Positions 9,901 through 17,350 of a stretch of 64,000 nt of DNA are shown piece by piece. The stretch lies in NCBI GenBank assembly GCA_965215535.1, contig OZ244063.1, positions 1,240,001 through 1,304,000 of the forward strand, written 5' to 3'. The DNA comes from Bin94 sp965215535. Lineage in GTDB: Bacteria > Gemmatimonadota > Gemmatimonadetes > Longimicrobiales > Gaopeijiaceae. The position numbers and the translations under genes are program-made. Under the pieces are notes generated by a model. It was not told the DNA's origin and ran no database searches. It was given only the letters and a program-made list of their open reading frames with translations. Position 1 is the first letter of the stretch. Each line of letters starts with the position of its first letter.

Positions 9901-10137
9901 GCTGCCGAATGGGCGGGGACGCTGGAGCGCATCGCCCTGAGCGGGCCTGCGGGACAGGTAACGGTCACGGGCGAAGATCCGCGCCGGGTGACGGTGGTGA
10001 CTGAACGGGGCCCGGAGGGGCGGCTGCGCGCGATTTTGCGCGACTGGGAGGGTCCGATTCCGGCGATTGCGGGCGATCCGGCGACGCTCCAGGCGGTGAC
10101 ATTGCGGGCTGGAGAGGCGCTGCGACAGGGGCGCTGA
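6955..10137 (+). CDS. Lipoprotein with leucine-rich repeats and a C-terminal metzincin-type zinc protease motif
   Basis: About 1060 residues. The N-terminus is a lipoprotein signal (CSMWGVACSD). Residues about 45-410 are plant-type 24-residue LRRs (pattern LxxLxLSxNxLxGxIPxELG), capped by an ATGGPDWRENEGW block. A second, shorter cap (ATGGPGWSRKGGW) and LRR set follow at about 425-560. The C-terminal region holds HEIGHNLSLRH (His821), a full HExxHxxxxxH zinc site, and further on LMSYC, a Met-turn, so a metzincin fold is likely. LRRs probably bind a ligand or substrate at the cell surface. The gene begins 10 bases after the NamZ-like gene and may be cotranscribed. The strong AAGAAGGA site (6945-6952) sits only 2 bases before the ATG at 6955, so the true start could be the in-frame ATG at 6964. 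A G9 run lies at 9707-9715. Substrate unknown. Confidence 0.85.
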   Translation: MQGMMRSAPGRLRPAWATVLVLCSMWGVACSDDSTPVAPPPVETDAADRAALIALFHATGGPDWRENEGWNTAAAIRDWHGVRTNGAGFVTDLDLSANRLSGSLPAELGNLAQLQYLDLSDNALNGPIPPELGALDRLLFLSLDRNRLTGSIPPALGNLARLDSLQLAFNALTGPIPAELGNLTALKRLLLAWNELSGPVPPALGQLSNLRYMSLSRNRLTGQVPPELGALASIGLLSLSRNDLTGGVPPELSALAELEGLYLYDNALTGEIPVELGELSRLETLWLHQNRLSGPIPLALTRLSALQDLRLETNLLSGRLPEALGEMQALTRLSLAENSFEGALPPALGRLQELETFRVQGNAALAGLLPRELLDLGHLQALSYARTGLCAQIDREFQGWLTAIPAGDRSECEAGQVERLALDRFFAATGGPGWSRKGGWEDAAALAERHGVALREGRVTGLSLAGNGIAGALPPELVNLTALQALNLEDNRLSGALAPIVAWPPPLVTLRLAGNDALTGPLPFALRELTALDTLGIDRTGLCASPAGSFQSWLAGIADWRGAICPNPDEITVALELAYLVQSVQEPRRRVSLVANREALLRVFLTADEPRGFFEPEVVATFMQGEQTLHRAVMTRSNDRIPAAPEEGRLGQSWNAVIPATAIVPGVTMVVEADPAGTLPLTPASRTRWPETGADSLRVVTASPLELTLVPVVEAANPDSSVVLWSRNLTGDSPSLGLLRHAFPISELEVSTHPTYATSLDLTTEAGQHELLGELEMLREMDNGTGHYYGVAASRNGFVRGWGQISGWISMGKAIPVELAHEIGHNLSLRHAPCGNPRSIDPSFPYPDGRIGVWGYDFRNGNLLAPNRSRDLMSYCLERPWLSDYHHRRVIDYRAELPADRPAGVAAQAEPTDLLVLWGGVLNGEPRLNPPLRMRGQRRLANGSGPWRVAGSGGDGRILFAIDFAMREDGYGGGHFHFAVPMAAEWAGTLERIALSGPAGQVTVTGEDPRRVTVVTERGPEGRLRAILRDWEGPIPAIAGDPATLQAVTLRAGEALRQGR
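9707..9715 (+). repeat. G9 homopolymer in the LRR-metzincin gene
   Basis: Nine G in frame, read as Trp-Gly-Gly-Val, downstream of the catalytic motif. A slip here would alter only the C-terminal tail. Confidence 0.85.
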
Positions 10138-10219
10138 TCCGCGCGGTCGCGGGAAGATCGGGGGGCTGGGGGGATTGAATGGACAGGGTGTCCAGGGGGA
10201 TGAATGGGCCGGAGAGGGC

Positions 10220-10461
10220 TTATGAAAGGTTTGGGGCGGAACTTTTCGTTAGCGGCCCCATTTCTTACGAAAAGATATGGGCTGAATTTTTATTTATGAC
10301 CCGCTCTCGCGAATAAGCCGTTGTCCCAAACCGCCTTTCAGTCCCTCTTATGAAAGGATATGGGCTGAACTTTTCATAACTGCGGCAAAACCTGCGGAAG
10401 AGCGGTCGCGACGGCTCCGGCAGGAGATCTTATGAAAGATTCGGGCTGAAACTTTTCATAA
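10220..10461. repeat. Cluster of four 32-bp imperfect palindromes between convergent genes
   Basis: Four units sit at 10220-10251, 10265-10296, 10348-10379 and 10430-10461. Each has an 8-bp left arm (TTATGAAA or close), a 16-nt centre containing a GGGCTGAA-like core, and an 8-bp right arm (TTTCATAA or close). Units 3 and 4 have perfect arms; units 1 and 2 have mismatches in the right arm. Start-to-start spacings are 45, 83 and 82 bp. The units are AT-rich in a GC-rich background and lie in the 365-bp gap between the ends of two converging genes. They could act as bidirectional terminators, as REP-like elements, or as protein-binding sites. No cas or transposase gene is nearby. Confidence 0.85.
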
Positions 10462-10502
10462 GGGAAGGCGCGGAGGATTGGTCCCCCTTCCCCAACCACC
10501 CA

Positions 10503-11351
10503 TCATTCCCCTGAAACGACCTCGAGGAAACGGTCGAAGAGTGCCCGCGAGAGCTCGCCCACCCTGCCCTCTCCAACCGGGGCGCCGTCGATCTCGACCA
10601 GGGGACGAACCTCGGTGGTGGTGCCGCTCAGAAAGACCTCGTCGGCCGCGCGCAGCTCGTCGAGCTGAATGGAGCGCTGATCGACCGGAATTCCAAGCTC
10701 GGCGGCCAGCTCGATCACGAACTCGCGGGTGACGCCGTGCAGGATGTGGTTGGAGCGGGGGGCCGTGGTCAGAACGCCGTCGAAGACCGCGAAGAGGTTG
10801 GCGTGGGAGCCCTCCAGAGCGACGCCGTCGCGCACGAAGATCGCATCGCTGACGCCGGCCCTGACTGCCGCCTGCTGCGCAAGGACATTGGGAAGGAGCG
10901 CGATCGCCTTGATGTCGGCGCGAGCCCAGCGCTGATCGGGAACGGTGATGGCGGTGCAGCCCTGTTCCCAGTCTGCGCGCGCGGGTCGCCTGTAGAGATT
11001 GGCGAAGCCGTAGACCGAAGGGCGGACGGGGGGATTGGGGAAGGCGTGGGTGCGGGGCGCGACTCCGCGCGTCACCTGTACGTAAACATAGGAGACCGGA
11101 GCGCTTTGCAGATCGTTGCGCGCCAGGAGCTCTTCCTTGACGGCGAGCAGGGTGGCCGCGTCGAAGTCGATGGCGATGGCGGCCAGCCCCCGGCGCATGC
11201 GATCAAGGTGGCGATCCCAGCGGAAGAAGCGGCTGCGGTAGGCCGGAGTGACTTCGTAGACGCCATCGGCGAAGAGATAGCCGCGGTCGTTGACCGGCAC
11301 GCGGGCTTCGTCGATCGGCAGAAACTCGCCATTGAGATGAACAATCTTCAT
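10503..11351 (-). CDS. dat: D-amino-acid aminotransferase (class IV PLP aminotransferase)
   Basis: A 282-residue protein, the normal length for D-alanine aminotransferase. It opens with VHLNGEFLPIDEARVPVNDRGYLFADGVYEV, has the PLP lysine in DIKAIALLPNVLA (Lys148), and then the class IV signature region EGSHANLFAVFDG followed by LHGVTRE. These features fit the D-amino-acid branch of class IV better than branched-chain aminotransferase. It interconverts D-amino acids and 2-oxo acids in the cytoplasm and can supply D-Glu/D-Ala for peptidoglycan. The start at 11351 matches the family N-terminus. It lies 70 bases downstream of pspA on the same strand and may be part of that transcript. Confidence 0.8.
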   Translation of the reverse strand: MKIVHLNGEFLPIDEARVPVNDRGYLFADGVYEVTPAYRSRFFRWDRHLDRMRRGLAAIAIDFDAATLLAVKEELLARNDLQSAPVSYVYVQVTRGVAPRTHAFPNPPVRPSVYGFANLYRRPARADWEQGCTAITVPDQRWARADIKAIALLPNVLAQQAAVRAGVSDAIFVRDGVALEGSHANLFAVFDGVLTTAPRSNHILHGVTREFVIELAAELGIPVDQRSIQLDELRAADEVFLSGTTTEVRPLVEIDGAPVGEGRVGELSRALFDRFLEVVSGE

Positions 11352-11421
11352 TCCGGTGCCGCCATGATCGTCGGGAGTGTCGGCCGGGGCCCAGAGAGGG
11401 AGGAGGACCGGGCGCCCGGGT

Positions 11422-12297
11422 TCAGTGGACGTTGCGGTCCTTGCGCTCCAGGCGGTCGAACTCCTCCAGAAGCTCGGCGTCGCGCACCGGGGGATCGGAT
11501 GCGCCGGAGTAGGGGGTCGCGGACGGTTCTTCGTCCCCGGCGGAGTCCGCGTCTTTGGCGTCGGCATCGGAATCGCCCGCCTCGAGCTGCTTGGGCGCCT
11601 CGGGTTCGCCGGCGGCGAGCATTCCCATGCGGACCTTGAGGGCAAGGAGCTTGTCGTCCATGTCGTGGGCGCTGTCGCCCGCCTCGAGTCGCACGAATTC
11701 GCTCTCCAGGCTGTCCCCCGTGAGCGCTTCGGTCACCTCGGCCTCGGCCAGGTTGCGCTGCTCCTGGTCCTCGATCCGCTCGGCCATGCGGTTGAATGCG
11801 TCAAAGGCCGAGGTGTCGGACAAACCCGACATGGTGTCGTGAATGCGCTTCTGCGCCTGGGCGCGCTTCTGCTTGGCGATCAGGAGATTCCGCTTGCGCT
11901 TCGCCTCTTCGATCTTCTCGTGGAGCTGGCGGAGCGAGCCCTTCAGCTTCTCGGTCTCCTGGCGCTGGGCTTCCCAGCTCTGCATGTAGGCGTTCACATG
12001 CTCCTTCTGCTCTTCGTGGCGAGTCAACGCCTGCCTGGCCAGGTCGTCGCGACCCTGTTCCACAGCCATCACGGCCCGCTTTTCCCACGCCCGCGCCTGC
12101 TTCGTGGCCTCGTCCACCTGTCGCTTCAGCCTGCGTTCGTCGGCGACGGCTCCCGCCACCTCGCGCTTGGCCTTCGCCAACTGATCGCGCATATCCACGA
12201 TGATCTGGTTCAACATCTTCTCCGGATCTTCGGCGCGCGAGATCAGGTCGTTGATGTTGGATTTGATCATGGTCGAGAATCGCTTGAAAATGCTCAT
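11422..12297 (-). CDS. pspA: Phage shock protein A / IM30 family membrane-remodelling protein
   Basis: A 291-residue protein beginning MSIFKRFSTMIKSNINDLISRAEDPEKML, the amphipathic first helix and conserved DPEKML block of PspA/Vipp1. It continues as an almost uninterrupted coiled coil to about residue 215. The acidic, low-complexity tail (about 225-291) is longer than in E. coli PspA (222 residues). PspA is an ESCRT-III-like peripheral protein that stabilises the inner membrane under stress. The start overlaps the stop of the YbjN-like gene upstream (ATGA at 12294-12297), so the two are likely coupled in translation. No PspB/C or PspF genes are in view. Confidence 0.92.
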   Translation of the reverse strand: MSIFKRFSTMIKSNINDLISRAEDPEKMLNQIIVDMRDQLAKAKREVAGAVADERRLKRQVDEATKQARAWEKRAVMAVEQGRDDLARQALTRHEEQKEHVNAYMQSWEAQRQETEKLKGSLRQLHEKIEEAKRKRNLLIAKQKRAQAQKRIHDTMSGLSDTSAFDAFNRMAERIEDQEQRNLAEAEVTEALTGDSLESEFVRLEAGDSAHDMDDKLLALKVRMGMLAAGEPEAPKQLEAGDSDADAKDADSAGDEEPSATPYSGASDPPVRDAELLEEFDRLERKDRNVH

Positions 12298-12701
12298 TCC
12301 TGATCGTCCTCCGTGCTCCGGGTCAGCTCCCGAATGCGCGCCAGATGGGACGACGCGGCCAACTGCACACTCTCGAGCGATGCGCGCAACTCCTCGAAAT
12401 CGAGCCCCATCAACTGCAGCGTGTCGCTCAGGATCAACTCGCGACCCTCGATTCCATAGGCTCCGTGAATGACATCGGTCGCATTCAGCCGCAACAGATG
12501 CTCGTACAGTTCGCCGAGCCCACCGGGGGCTGCGGGCAGATCCATGACCTTCATGCGCACCACCACCACCGGATCGGAGTAGTGAATCACCAGCGGGGCG
12601 CCCCCATTCCCAGAAGGAACGAGAAACATGCCCTCGTCCACCTCCTGGTAGTCCGCATCCAGCCGGAGCAGATAGCCTTCAAGATCTTCGCGGGTAACCA
12701 T
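12294..12701 (-). CDS. YbjN-like small protein coupled to pspA
   Basis: A 135-residue cytoplasmic protein with no signal peptide. It starts MVTREDLEGYLLRLDADYQEVDEG and has a central strand-rich stretch (PLVIHYSDPVVVVRMKVMDLP), then LYEHLLRLNATDVIHGAYGIEG. This order resembles YbjN / type III secretion chaperone-like proteins. The ATG at 12701 has an excellent GAGGAGG ribosome site a few bases upstream, whereas possible starts further upstream do not. It overlaps pspA by 4 bases. The family role is poorly known; coupling to pspA suggests a part in envelope stress, which is inference. Confidence 0.7.
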   Translation of the reverse strand: MVTREDLEGYLLRLDADYQEVDEGMFLVPSGNGGAPLVIHYSDPVVVVRMKVMDLPAAPGGLGELYEHLLRLNATDVIHGAYGIEGRELILSDTLQLMGLDFEELRASLESVQLAASSHLARIRELTRSTEDDQE

Positions 12702-12784
12702 GTCCTCCTCGTTGTGCCTGGCGGGGTTCCATCGGGGTCGGGAAAGCGCGGGAGTCCAGCGAACCCCCGGGCAAGTCAGAGAAG

Positions 12785-13960
12785 CTAGCCGGAGAGGGGC
12801 GGGGTGGCAAGGTGGAGGGGGTGGATGGGGGGTGACTGTGCGCAGTTCTTCATGCCGAGCTCGAAGATGCGCAGCACCGATTCGGGTCGGGCGCCCTCGG
12901 AGACAGGAGAACGCTGGTCCACCACGAAGGCTCGATCTCCGCTCAGAGCCACGACAGAGGGACCGACGCCGGACGATTGAACTCCCAGATCGACGCACGC
13001 GCGCGAACCATCCCTGGCCACAGTACTGAGATACAATTTTCCGCCAATCATGCCATTCGACCAGGAAGGATCCAGATGAGCCACATGGATAAAGCCGGCA
13101 TCGTCGGCTGAAACAGCCATAATTTCCGAGGCTGCTCCGAACATCTCGGCAAACTCCCGCTCGGTCGGATCCATCATCCGTTTAAAATCATCGGGCACAC
13201 CTGTGCGCTCCCTTTCGGGTATGTAGATCTCACCCTGGACCTGCCCATCGGAATCGACCAGAAGCACAGTGCTATCGGCCGCAAAGGCGACCAGAAGCCC
13301 GTTGGGCGGGTTTGTTCCGAGTGTGGCGGTTCCATAGATTCCTGCAAGAGGACCCGGACGCAGATACATCGCGGGTACATCGACCAGATTCAGAGCGATT
13401 GCCGATGGCGCGCCTCGCAGGGCGGCCTCCAGCGCGGTTCTGTCGATCCAGGCCAATCCCTTTCCCGCAGTGCCAACGCCGATCCCCGCGACCCAGGCGC
13501 CATCGTGGTGTCCAAGCGCGGCGGTTACGGGTCCGGCGCCCATGGATCCTTCGTAGGGGATGAAGCCCCGGGCACCGCCTCCATTCAGGTCGAAGAGGCG
13601 GATCTGGCGCGGCCAGAAATCCACGATCCCCAGCAGATCGCCTGTGAAGAACATCGCTCCGCCGATCGATCCCAGGCGAGCCCGTTCCGAATCATCGCGT
13701 CCATAGACACGCAGGAGAGAGCCGGCGCTGTCGAAGCGGATGGCGGTGTTCGAAAAGAGATCCGCGACCACAAAGCTCCCATCGGGCAGCGGCAGAAGTC
13801 CGGCGGGCTTGCCGATAAAATCGCTGTCGTTTGTCTGAAGTGTGACCACGCGCAGGGGAGGCAGGAAGGGGCCCTGACTGGCCTCCTGGGTGTAGGCGGG
13901 CGGACCGGGAATCGCTGAGGCTGTCATGCAGAATACCCACCAGAGGTGGAGTCCCATCAT
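12785..13960 (-). CDS. Secreted six-bladed beta-propeller (NHL-type) protein
   Basis: A 391-residue protein with a signal peptide (LHLWWVFCMTASAIPG...). It contains repeated propeller-blade patterns such as GKPAGLLPLPDGSFVVADL and FSNTAIRFDSAGSLLRVYG. The ATG at 13960 is preceded by AGAGG at a reasonable distance, while the ATG one codon later is also possible. It lies 78 bases downstream of another propeller gene on the same strand, so the two are probably cotranscribed. Such proteins form large lineage-specific families in Gemmatimonadota. Ligand and function are unknown. Confidence 0.75.
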   Translation of the reverse strand: MMGLHLWWVFCMTASAIPGPPAYTQEASQGPFLPPLRVVTLQTNDSDFIGKPAGLLPLPDGSFVVADLFSNTAIRFDSAGSLLRVYGRDDSERARLGSIGGAMFFTGDLLGIVDFWPRQIRLFDLNGGGARGFIPYEGSMGAGPVTAALGHHDGAWVAGIGVGTAGKGLAWIDRTALEAALRGAPSAIALNLVDVPAMYLRPGPLAGIYGTATLGTNPPNGLLVAFAADSTVLLVDSDGQVQGEIYIPERERTGVPDDFKRMMDPTEREFAEMFGAASEIMAVSADDAGFIHVAHLDPSWSNGMIGGKLYLSTVARDGSRACVDLGVQSSGVGPSVVALSGDRAFVVDQRSPVSEGARPESVLRIFELGMKNCAQSPPIHPLHLATPPLSG

Positions 13961-14038
13961 GCAGGTGCCTCTATTTATTGTGATTCGGATTCCGACCATG
14001 ATTATCGAATTGAGAGATTGAGGGAGCCAGGGACGGAT

Positions 14039-15358
14039 TTAGCGTAGTGCGGAGGGAAGACGCCGGACGATAACGGTGGGTACATCAAATTCGTTGAGTT
14101 CGATGAAGGCGGCCAATCCGTTGGGGCCGAAGGCGTCGGGGAGATCGTGTCCTCCGGCAGGCAGAGTCCCAAGATACGCGCCATCCGCCTGGAAGATGTC
14201 GATCGATCCTGTCTCCCGGTGTTCGCTGCCCCGCCGCTGCACCCAGATCCTGCCATTCCATGTCGTGCCCAGCTTCTCGAGAACAGAGAGCTCGGGGTAG
14301 AAGGGCGCGGGCTCCAGAGCAAAGGTCACGCCCCCCTGTTGCGGGGAGTGGCGGTCACCCGATGACGAACCCAACCGAAGGTCCATGAGCTTCCCGCCGC
14401 CCGGAACGCCCGTCTGCCTTTCCATATTCTTCAGGTACTCGCGCTTCATCGCCGGGGTTACCGGTTCGGGTGAAATCGGTCTTGTGACAATGCGCACGAC
14501 GTGTCCGGTGCCGGGCTCGGTGATCTTCACTGCATAGTCGGAAGAGTCGGAATAGACAATGCCGCCGTTGGGCAGAATCCCGACCAGGAGCTCCGGTTCG
14601 AAGATGGCACTGGTGGTCATGCTTCCCACCGCTTCCTGAAGATTGATCGCGCGATCGCCCACATGAATGATTCTGTCGGGAATCTCGTTCGAGCGCTGCT
14701 CTCGCGGGGGAATCCGGGCCTGAACAATCGTGTCGGGTTGAAGATCAGCTCCTTCAAGCGCGATGCGGACGATGGGGCGGGACCGGGGAAGCAAGACGCT
14801 GTCGCCGAAGAGCTGCGGTCCTGTGCTGCGCGGCGTGGCGAAGACGGCGCCGCCCCGGGGATCGGCGTGGAGGTCGCCGCCCAGAATCGTCGCGTCTGCC
14901 AGCCTGGTCGCCGTGACCATTCTGTCCGTGTCGCCCAAAGGGTCGAAGATGTGATACCCCCGGTGCCCAAGGTCGCTCACGACAGTCGCTCCGGTGGGCA
15001 GGATTGCGAAAGAGATTGGAAAGCTGAACTCTCCGGGCCCTTCGCCTGCCGTTCCGAACTCGCGCATAAAGTGTCCCGCAGGGTCAAAAACCAGGATGCG
15101 AGCGTTGGGATCCATGCCCCCGGCTCCGTCGAAGACAAAGAGATTGCCCTCGGCATCGAAGCCCAGTTGGTGAACCCGTGTGAAGAGCTCCCAGGGCTGT
15201 CCGCGCGCCGCGCCGATGCGATAGATCTCGTGGAAATCTGCCGCAACAGGCCGGTCGGGGCCGTCGATGCGAATGATCTCCTGGCCGTGGGTGGCGAGGG
15301 GCCATGCGAGAGCGAGAGTGGTGAACGCCCAGGACACCGGTATCGTTGCAGACCGCAT
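14039..15358 (-). CDS. Secreted six-bladed beta-propeller protein
   Basis: A 439-residue protein with a cleavable signal peptide ending near LATHGQE. The blades show the NHL-like pattern, for example LGFDAEGNLFVFDGAGGMDPNARILVFDPAGHFMREFG followed by the GTAGEGPGEF turn. The C-terminus ends with YLGTLPAGG...PDAFGPNGLAAFIELNEFDVPTVIVRRL. That closing block is closely matched at the end of the protein at 37041-38294, so the two are paralogues. It is divergent from the lipoprotein propeller at 15639, with a shared 280-base control region. Function unknown. Confidence 0.78.
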   Translation of the reverse strand: MRSATIPVSWAFTTLALAWPLATHGQEIIRIDGPDRPVAADFHEIYRIGAARGQPWELFTRVHQLGFDAEGNLFVFDGAGGMDPNARILVFDPAGHFMREFGTAGEGPGEFSFPISFAILPTGATVVSDLGHRGYHIFDPLGDTDRMVTATRLADATILGGDLHADPRGGAVFATPRSTGPQLFGDSVLLPRSRPIVRIALEGADLQPDTIVQARIPPREQRSNEIPDRIIHVGDRAINLQEAVGSMTTSAIFEPELLVGILPNGGIVYSDSSDYAVKITEPGTGHVVRIVTRPISPEPVTPAMKREYLKNMERQTGVPGGGKLMDLRLGSSSGDRHSPQQGGVTFALEPAPFYPELSVLEKLGTTWNGRIWVQRRGSEHRETGSIDIFQADGAYLGTLPAGGHDLPDAFGPNGLAAFIELNEFDVPTVIVRRLPSALR

Positions 15359-15482
15359 GAGGAGGCAGGGGTTGGTAGACTGGGGAGGGGAGAGGCCGGG
15401 GCAGAACGGGGAACGGGGAATCTGCAGGATAATTAAATGTTTGAGAAAATCGGAAACCTGGTTGAAGGAGAGGCTGATTGAC

Positions 15483-15510
15483 AGTATATGTTTCAGAGGT
15501 GAAACGCCAA
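15483..15510 (-). promoter_or_regulatory. Candidate promoter with a palindrome in the spacer, for the leftward propeller gene
   Basis: On the minus strand TTGGCG (15510-15505) and TATACT (15488-15483) are separated by 16 bases. The spacer is filled by a perfect palindrome GTTTCA-GAGG-TGAAAC (15490-15505). A regulator bound there would cover both promoter boxes. On the plus strand a TTGACA lies at 15478-15483 but has no good -10 partner. Confidence 0.5.
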
Positions 15511-15638
15511 TTTGATCAGCTTCGCATCGTCTGGTGCGTGTCGATCAACGGGACCGGGAGAGGACGAGGCCTGCTGTTCCGCTCGAATTCCGCGCAGATC
15601 CCGAAGCATGAAGGTCCGAACAGGAAAGGAATCATCAG

Positions 15639-16850
15639 ATGTCCATCCGCATGAAGATTGTCGGCAGAATCCCTGTCGCGGTTGCGCTCGTGTCGATCAT
15701 CCTCGCTTCCTGTGGATATGAACGAGAGGACGAGGAAAGGGGGCCTGCGCGAATGCTGAAATTGGACGACACCCCGATCCTGACGATAGGCAGCCGCGCT
15801 GAGGAGGAGGACGGTGAGGTGGAGGATCACCTGATTATGCATCGCATCGCGGGCGGGAAGCGCCTTGCAGATGGAAGCGTGGTGGTGGCTCTGCAAGGTT
15901 CTGCTGAAATCAGAAAATATGGTCCGGATGGAAATCACATATGGACAACTGGACGGACGGGCCAGGGACCTCGTGATTTTCAACGCCCCCGGATTCTAGA
16001 GACCTGCTCCAGCGAGGATGGGATTACGGTATATGACGAGGCGTTGTGGCGGGTTACGAAACTGGACGAAAAGGGCAACCTTGTGACGACTTGGAATCTG
16101 CCCTTTTCAGGAAATCCTCCCTATCAGGCCACATGTGCACCCGACGGCAGAATGATCTACCATGGTGCAGGCGCATTTCCGAGCGAGCCTGGCAGGATAC
16201 GGTGGCGGGTTCCGGTTGTCTGGGCCGAAAACAACTTCAACGTTCACATTCTCCGGGACAGTGTGCCAGCTCATGAGAGAATTTTCGATGGTGAAGGTGA
16301 AACGGCCTCTTACATGGATCAGCCCTGGTCAAGACAGTTGATATTGGGCGGGACCGGGCAAGGGGTCTGGATCGGCACAGGCGACGACTACCTGATGGAG
16401 TTGATTGGATGGAACGGCGGTTCGCCGATCGCTACCGCGAGATGGACGGGGCGCGATTTGACAGCAACCCCCGAAGATGAAGAACAGAATCTTGAAGAGA
16501 TCGTTTCCGGGATGGAAGATGAGAGACGCGAAAAATATATTCGGGAATCATGGCCGGAATGGCAGGAGCTGCTGCCGTCGCGCGTCCCGGCGTACTCCAG
16601 ACTTATTGTGAGCTCGACAGGCACGGCCTGGGTCGAATCCTGGGAGGGGGAATGGTGGCTGTCGCGATTGCAGGGGCATCCAGGTACCGAATGGAACGGA
16701 TTCGACGAATCGGGCGCGTGGATTGGACAGGTGAAGATTCCGGCAACGATGTCACCCCTTGATTTTGGCGAAGACTGGGTGCTTGTGCGCACAAAAGATG
16801 AATGGGGCGTTGAGAGACTGGCGGTGTTTGGGTTGACTGAGAGGGAGTAG
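15639..16850 (+). CDS. Beta-propeller lipoprotein
   Basis: A 403-residue protein with a lipoprotein signal (VALVSIILASCGYE) and an acidic segment after the lipid Cys. Blade-like sequences follow, such as GKRLADGSVVVALQGSAEIRKYGPDGNHIWTTGRTGQGPRDFQRP, the typical blade and GxGPxxF turn of this six-bladed family. GGAAAGGA (15623-15630) sits 8 bases before the ATG. Its sequence is noticeably lower in GC than its neighbours. It reads away from the two leftward propeller genes. Function unknown; probably anchored to a membrane facing the periplasm. Confidence 0.75.
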   Translation: MSIRMKIVGRIPVAVALVSIILASCGYEREDEERGPARMLKLDDTPILTIGSRAEEEDGEVEDHLIMHRIAGGKRLADGSVVVALQGSAEIRKYGPDGNHIWTTGRTGQGPRDFQRPRILETCSSEDGITVYDEALWRVTKLDEKGNLVTTWNLPFSGNPPYQATCAPDGRMIYHGAGAFPSEPGRIRWRVPVVWAENNFNVHILRDSVPAHERIFDGEGETASYMDQPWSRQLILGGTGQGVWIGTGDDYLMELIGWNGGSPIATARWTGRDLTATPEDEEQNLEEIVSGMEDERREKYIRESWPEWQELLPSRVPAYSRLIVSSTGTAWVESWEGEWWLSRLQGHPGTEWNGFDESGAWIGQVKIPATMSPLDFGEDWVLVRTKDEWGVERLAVFGLTERE

Positions 16851-17350
16851 GGTTGTGCACAACGTGTGGCGATCGTTTCTGCGAGAACAGGGCCCGTGGC
16901 TGCAACGATCTGTCTACTCGCGAGCCAAGCCATGAGGGTACCACCGGTAAAGGTATTCTTGTACATCGAAGGCGGACCCGGGCACCGTCGAGGAATGTAC
17001 CAGAGCCGAGCGGGTCGATCTGATTCCGGTTCGGGGACAGGCGACACTATGCCGCCGCGACGCACTTCCTTCGTGTTCGTGCCCGAATCGCCTCGATCAC
17101 CGTCAGCTCCTTTGTCAAGTCACGATTCGGATTCTGAAGTCACGATTAACCTCAGGCACCTCACCGGTGCCAGCAAGCGGTATCCGAACCGTCCGAATGT
17201 TCGCTTTGTCGTCAGTTCCGGGGGGAACTTGACCAGCAACCTGATCACGAGTTAATCAGGCGATGACCTCTGGGGGTGTCGAGATCTGTTCAGCTCAGCG
17301 AGGGACGCACGCATGAATCAGGGTGTCGCGCACCTGCAAGAGCACCCCCC
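16851..17350. other. 500-base gap with no supported gene
   Basis: This gap lies between two converging coding regions. A GTG-initiated open frame (16866-17255) has no good ribosome site and an unnatural Ser/Pro/Arg-rich composition. Its last 20 or so residues (RPNVRFVVSSGGNLTSNLI) faintly recall the end of a RibD-type reductase, but not strongly enough to call a remnant. An 11-base direct repeat AAGTCACGATT occurs at 17117-17127 and 17137-17147. Confidence 0.6.

Noticed and set aside
10220..10461. Possible degenerate CRISPR array (four 32-bp repeats, two ~50-bp spacers)
   Set aside because: The first spacer is only 13 bp, the repeats differ from each other in arms and core, and there is no cas gene or leader. 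A palindromic intergenic element fits better.
17150..17255. Possible RibD-type reductase remnant
   Set aside because: Only about 20 residues resemble the family and the key surrounding residues are missing; chance cannot be excluded.
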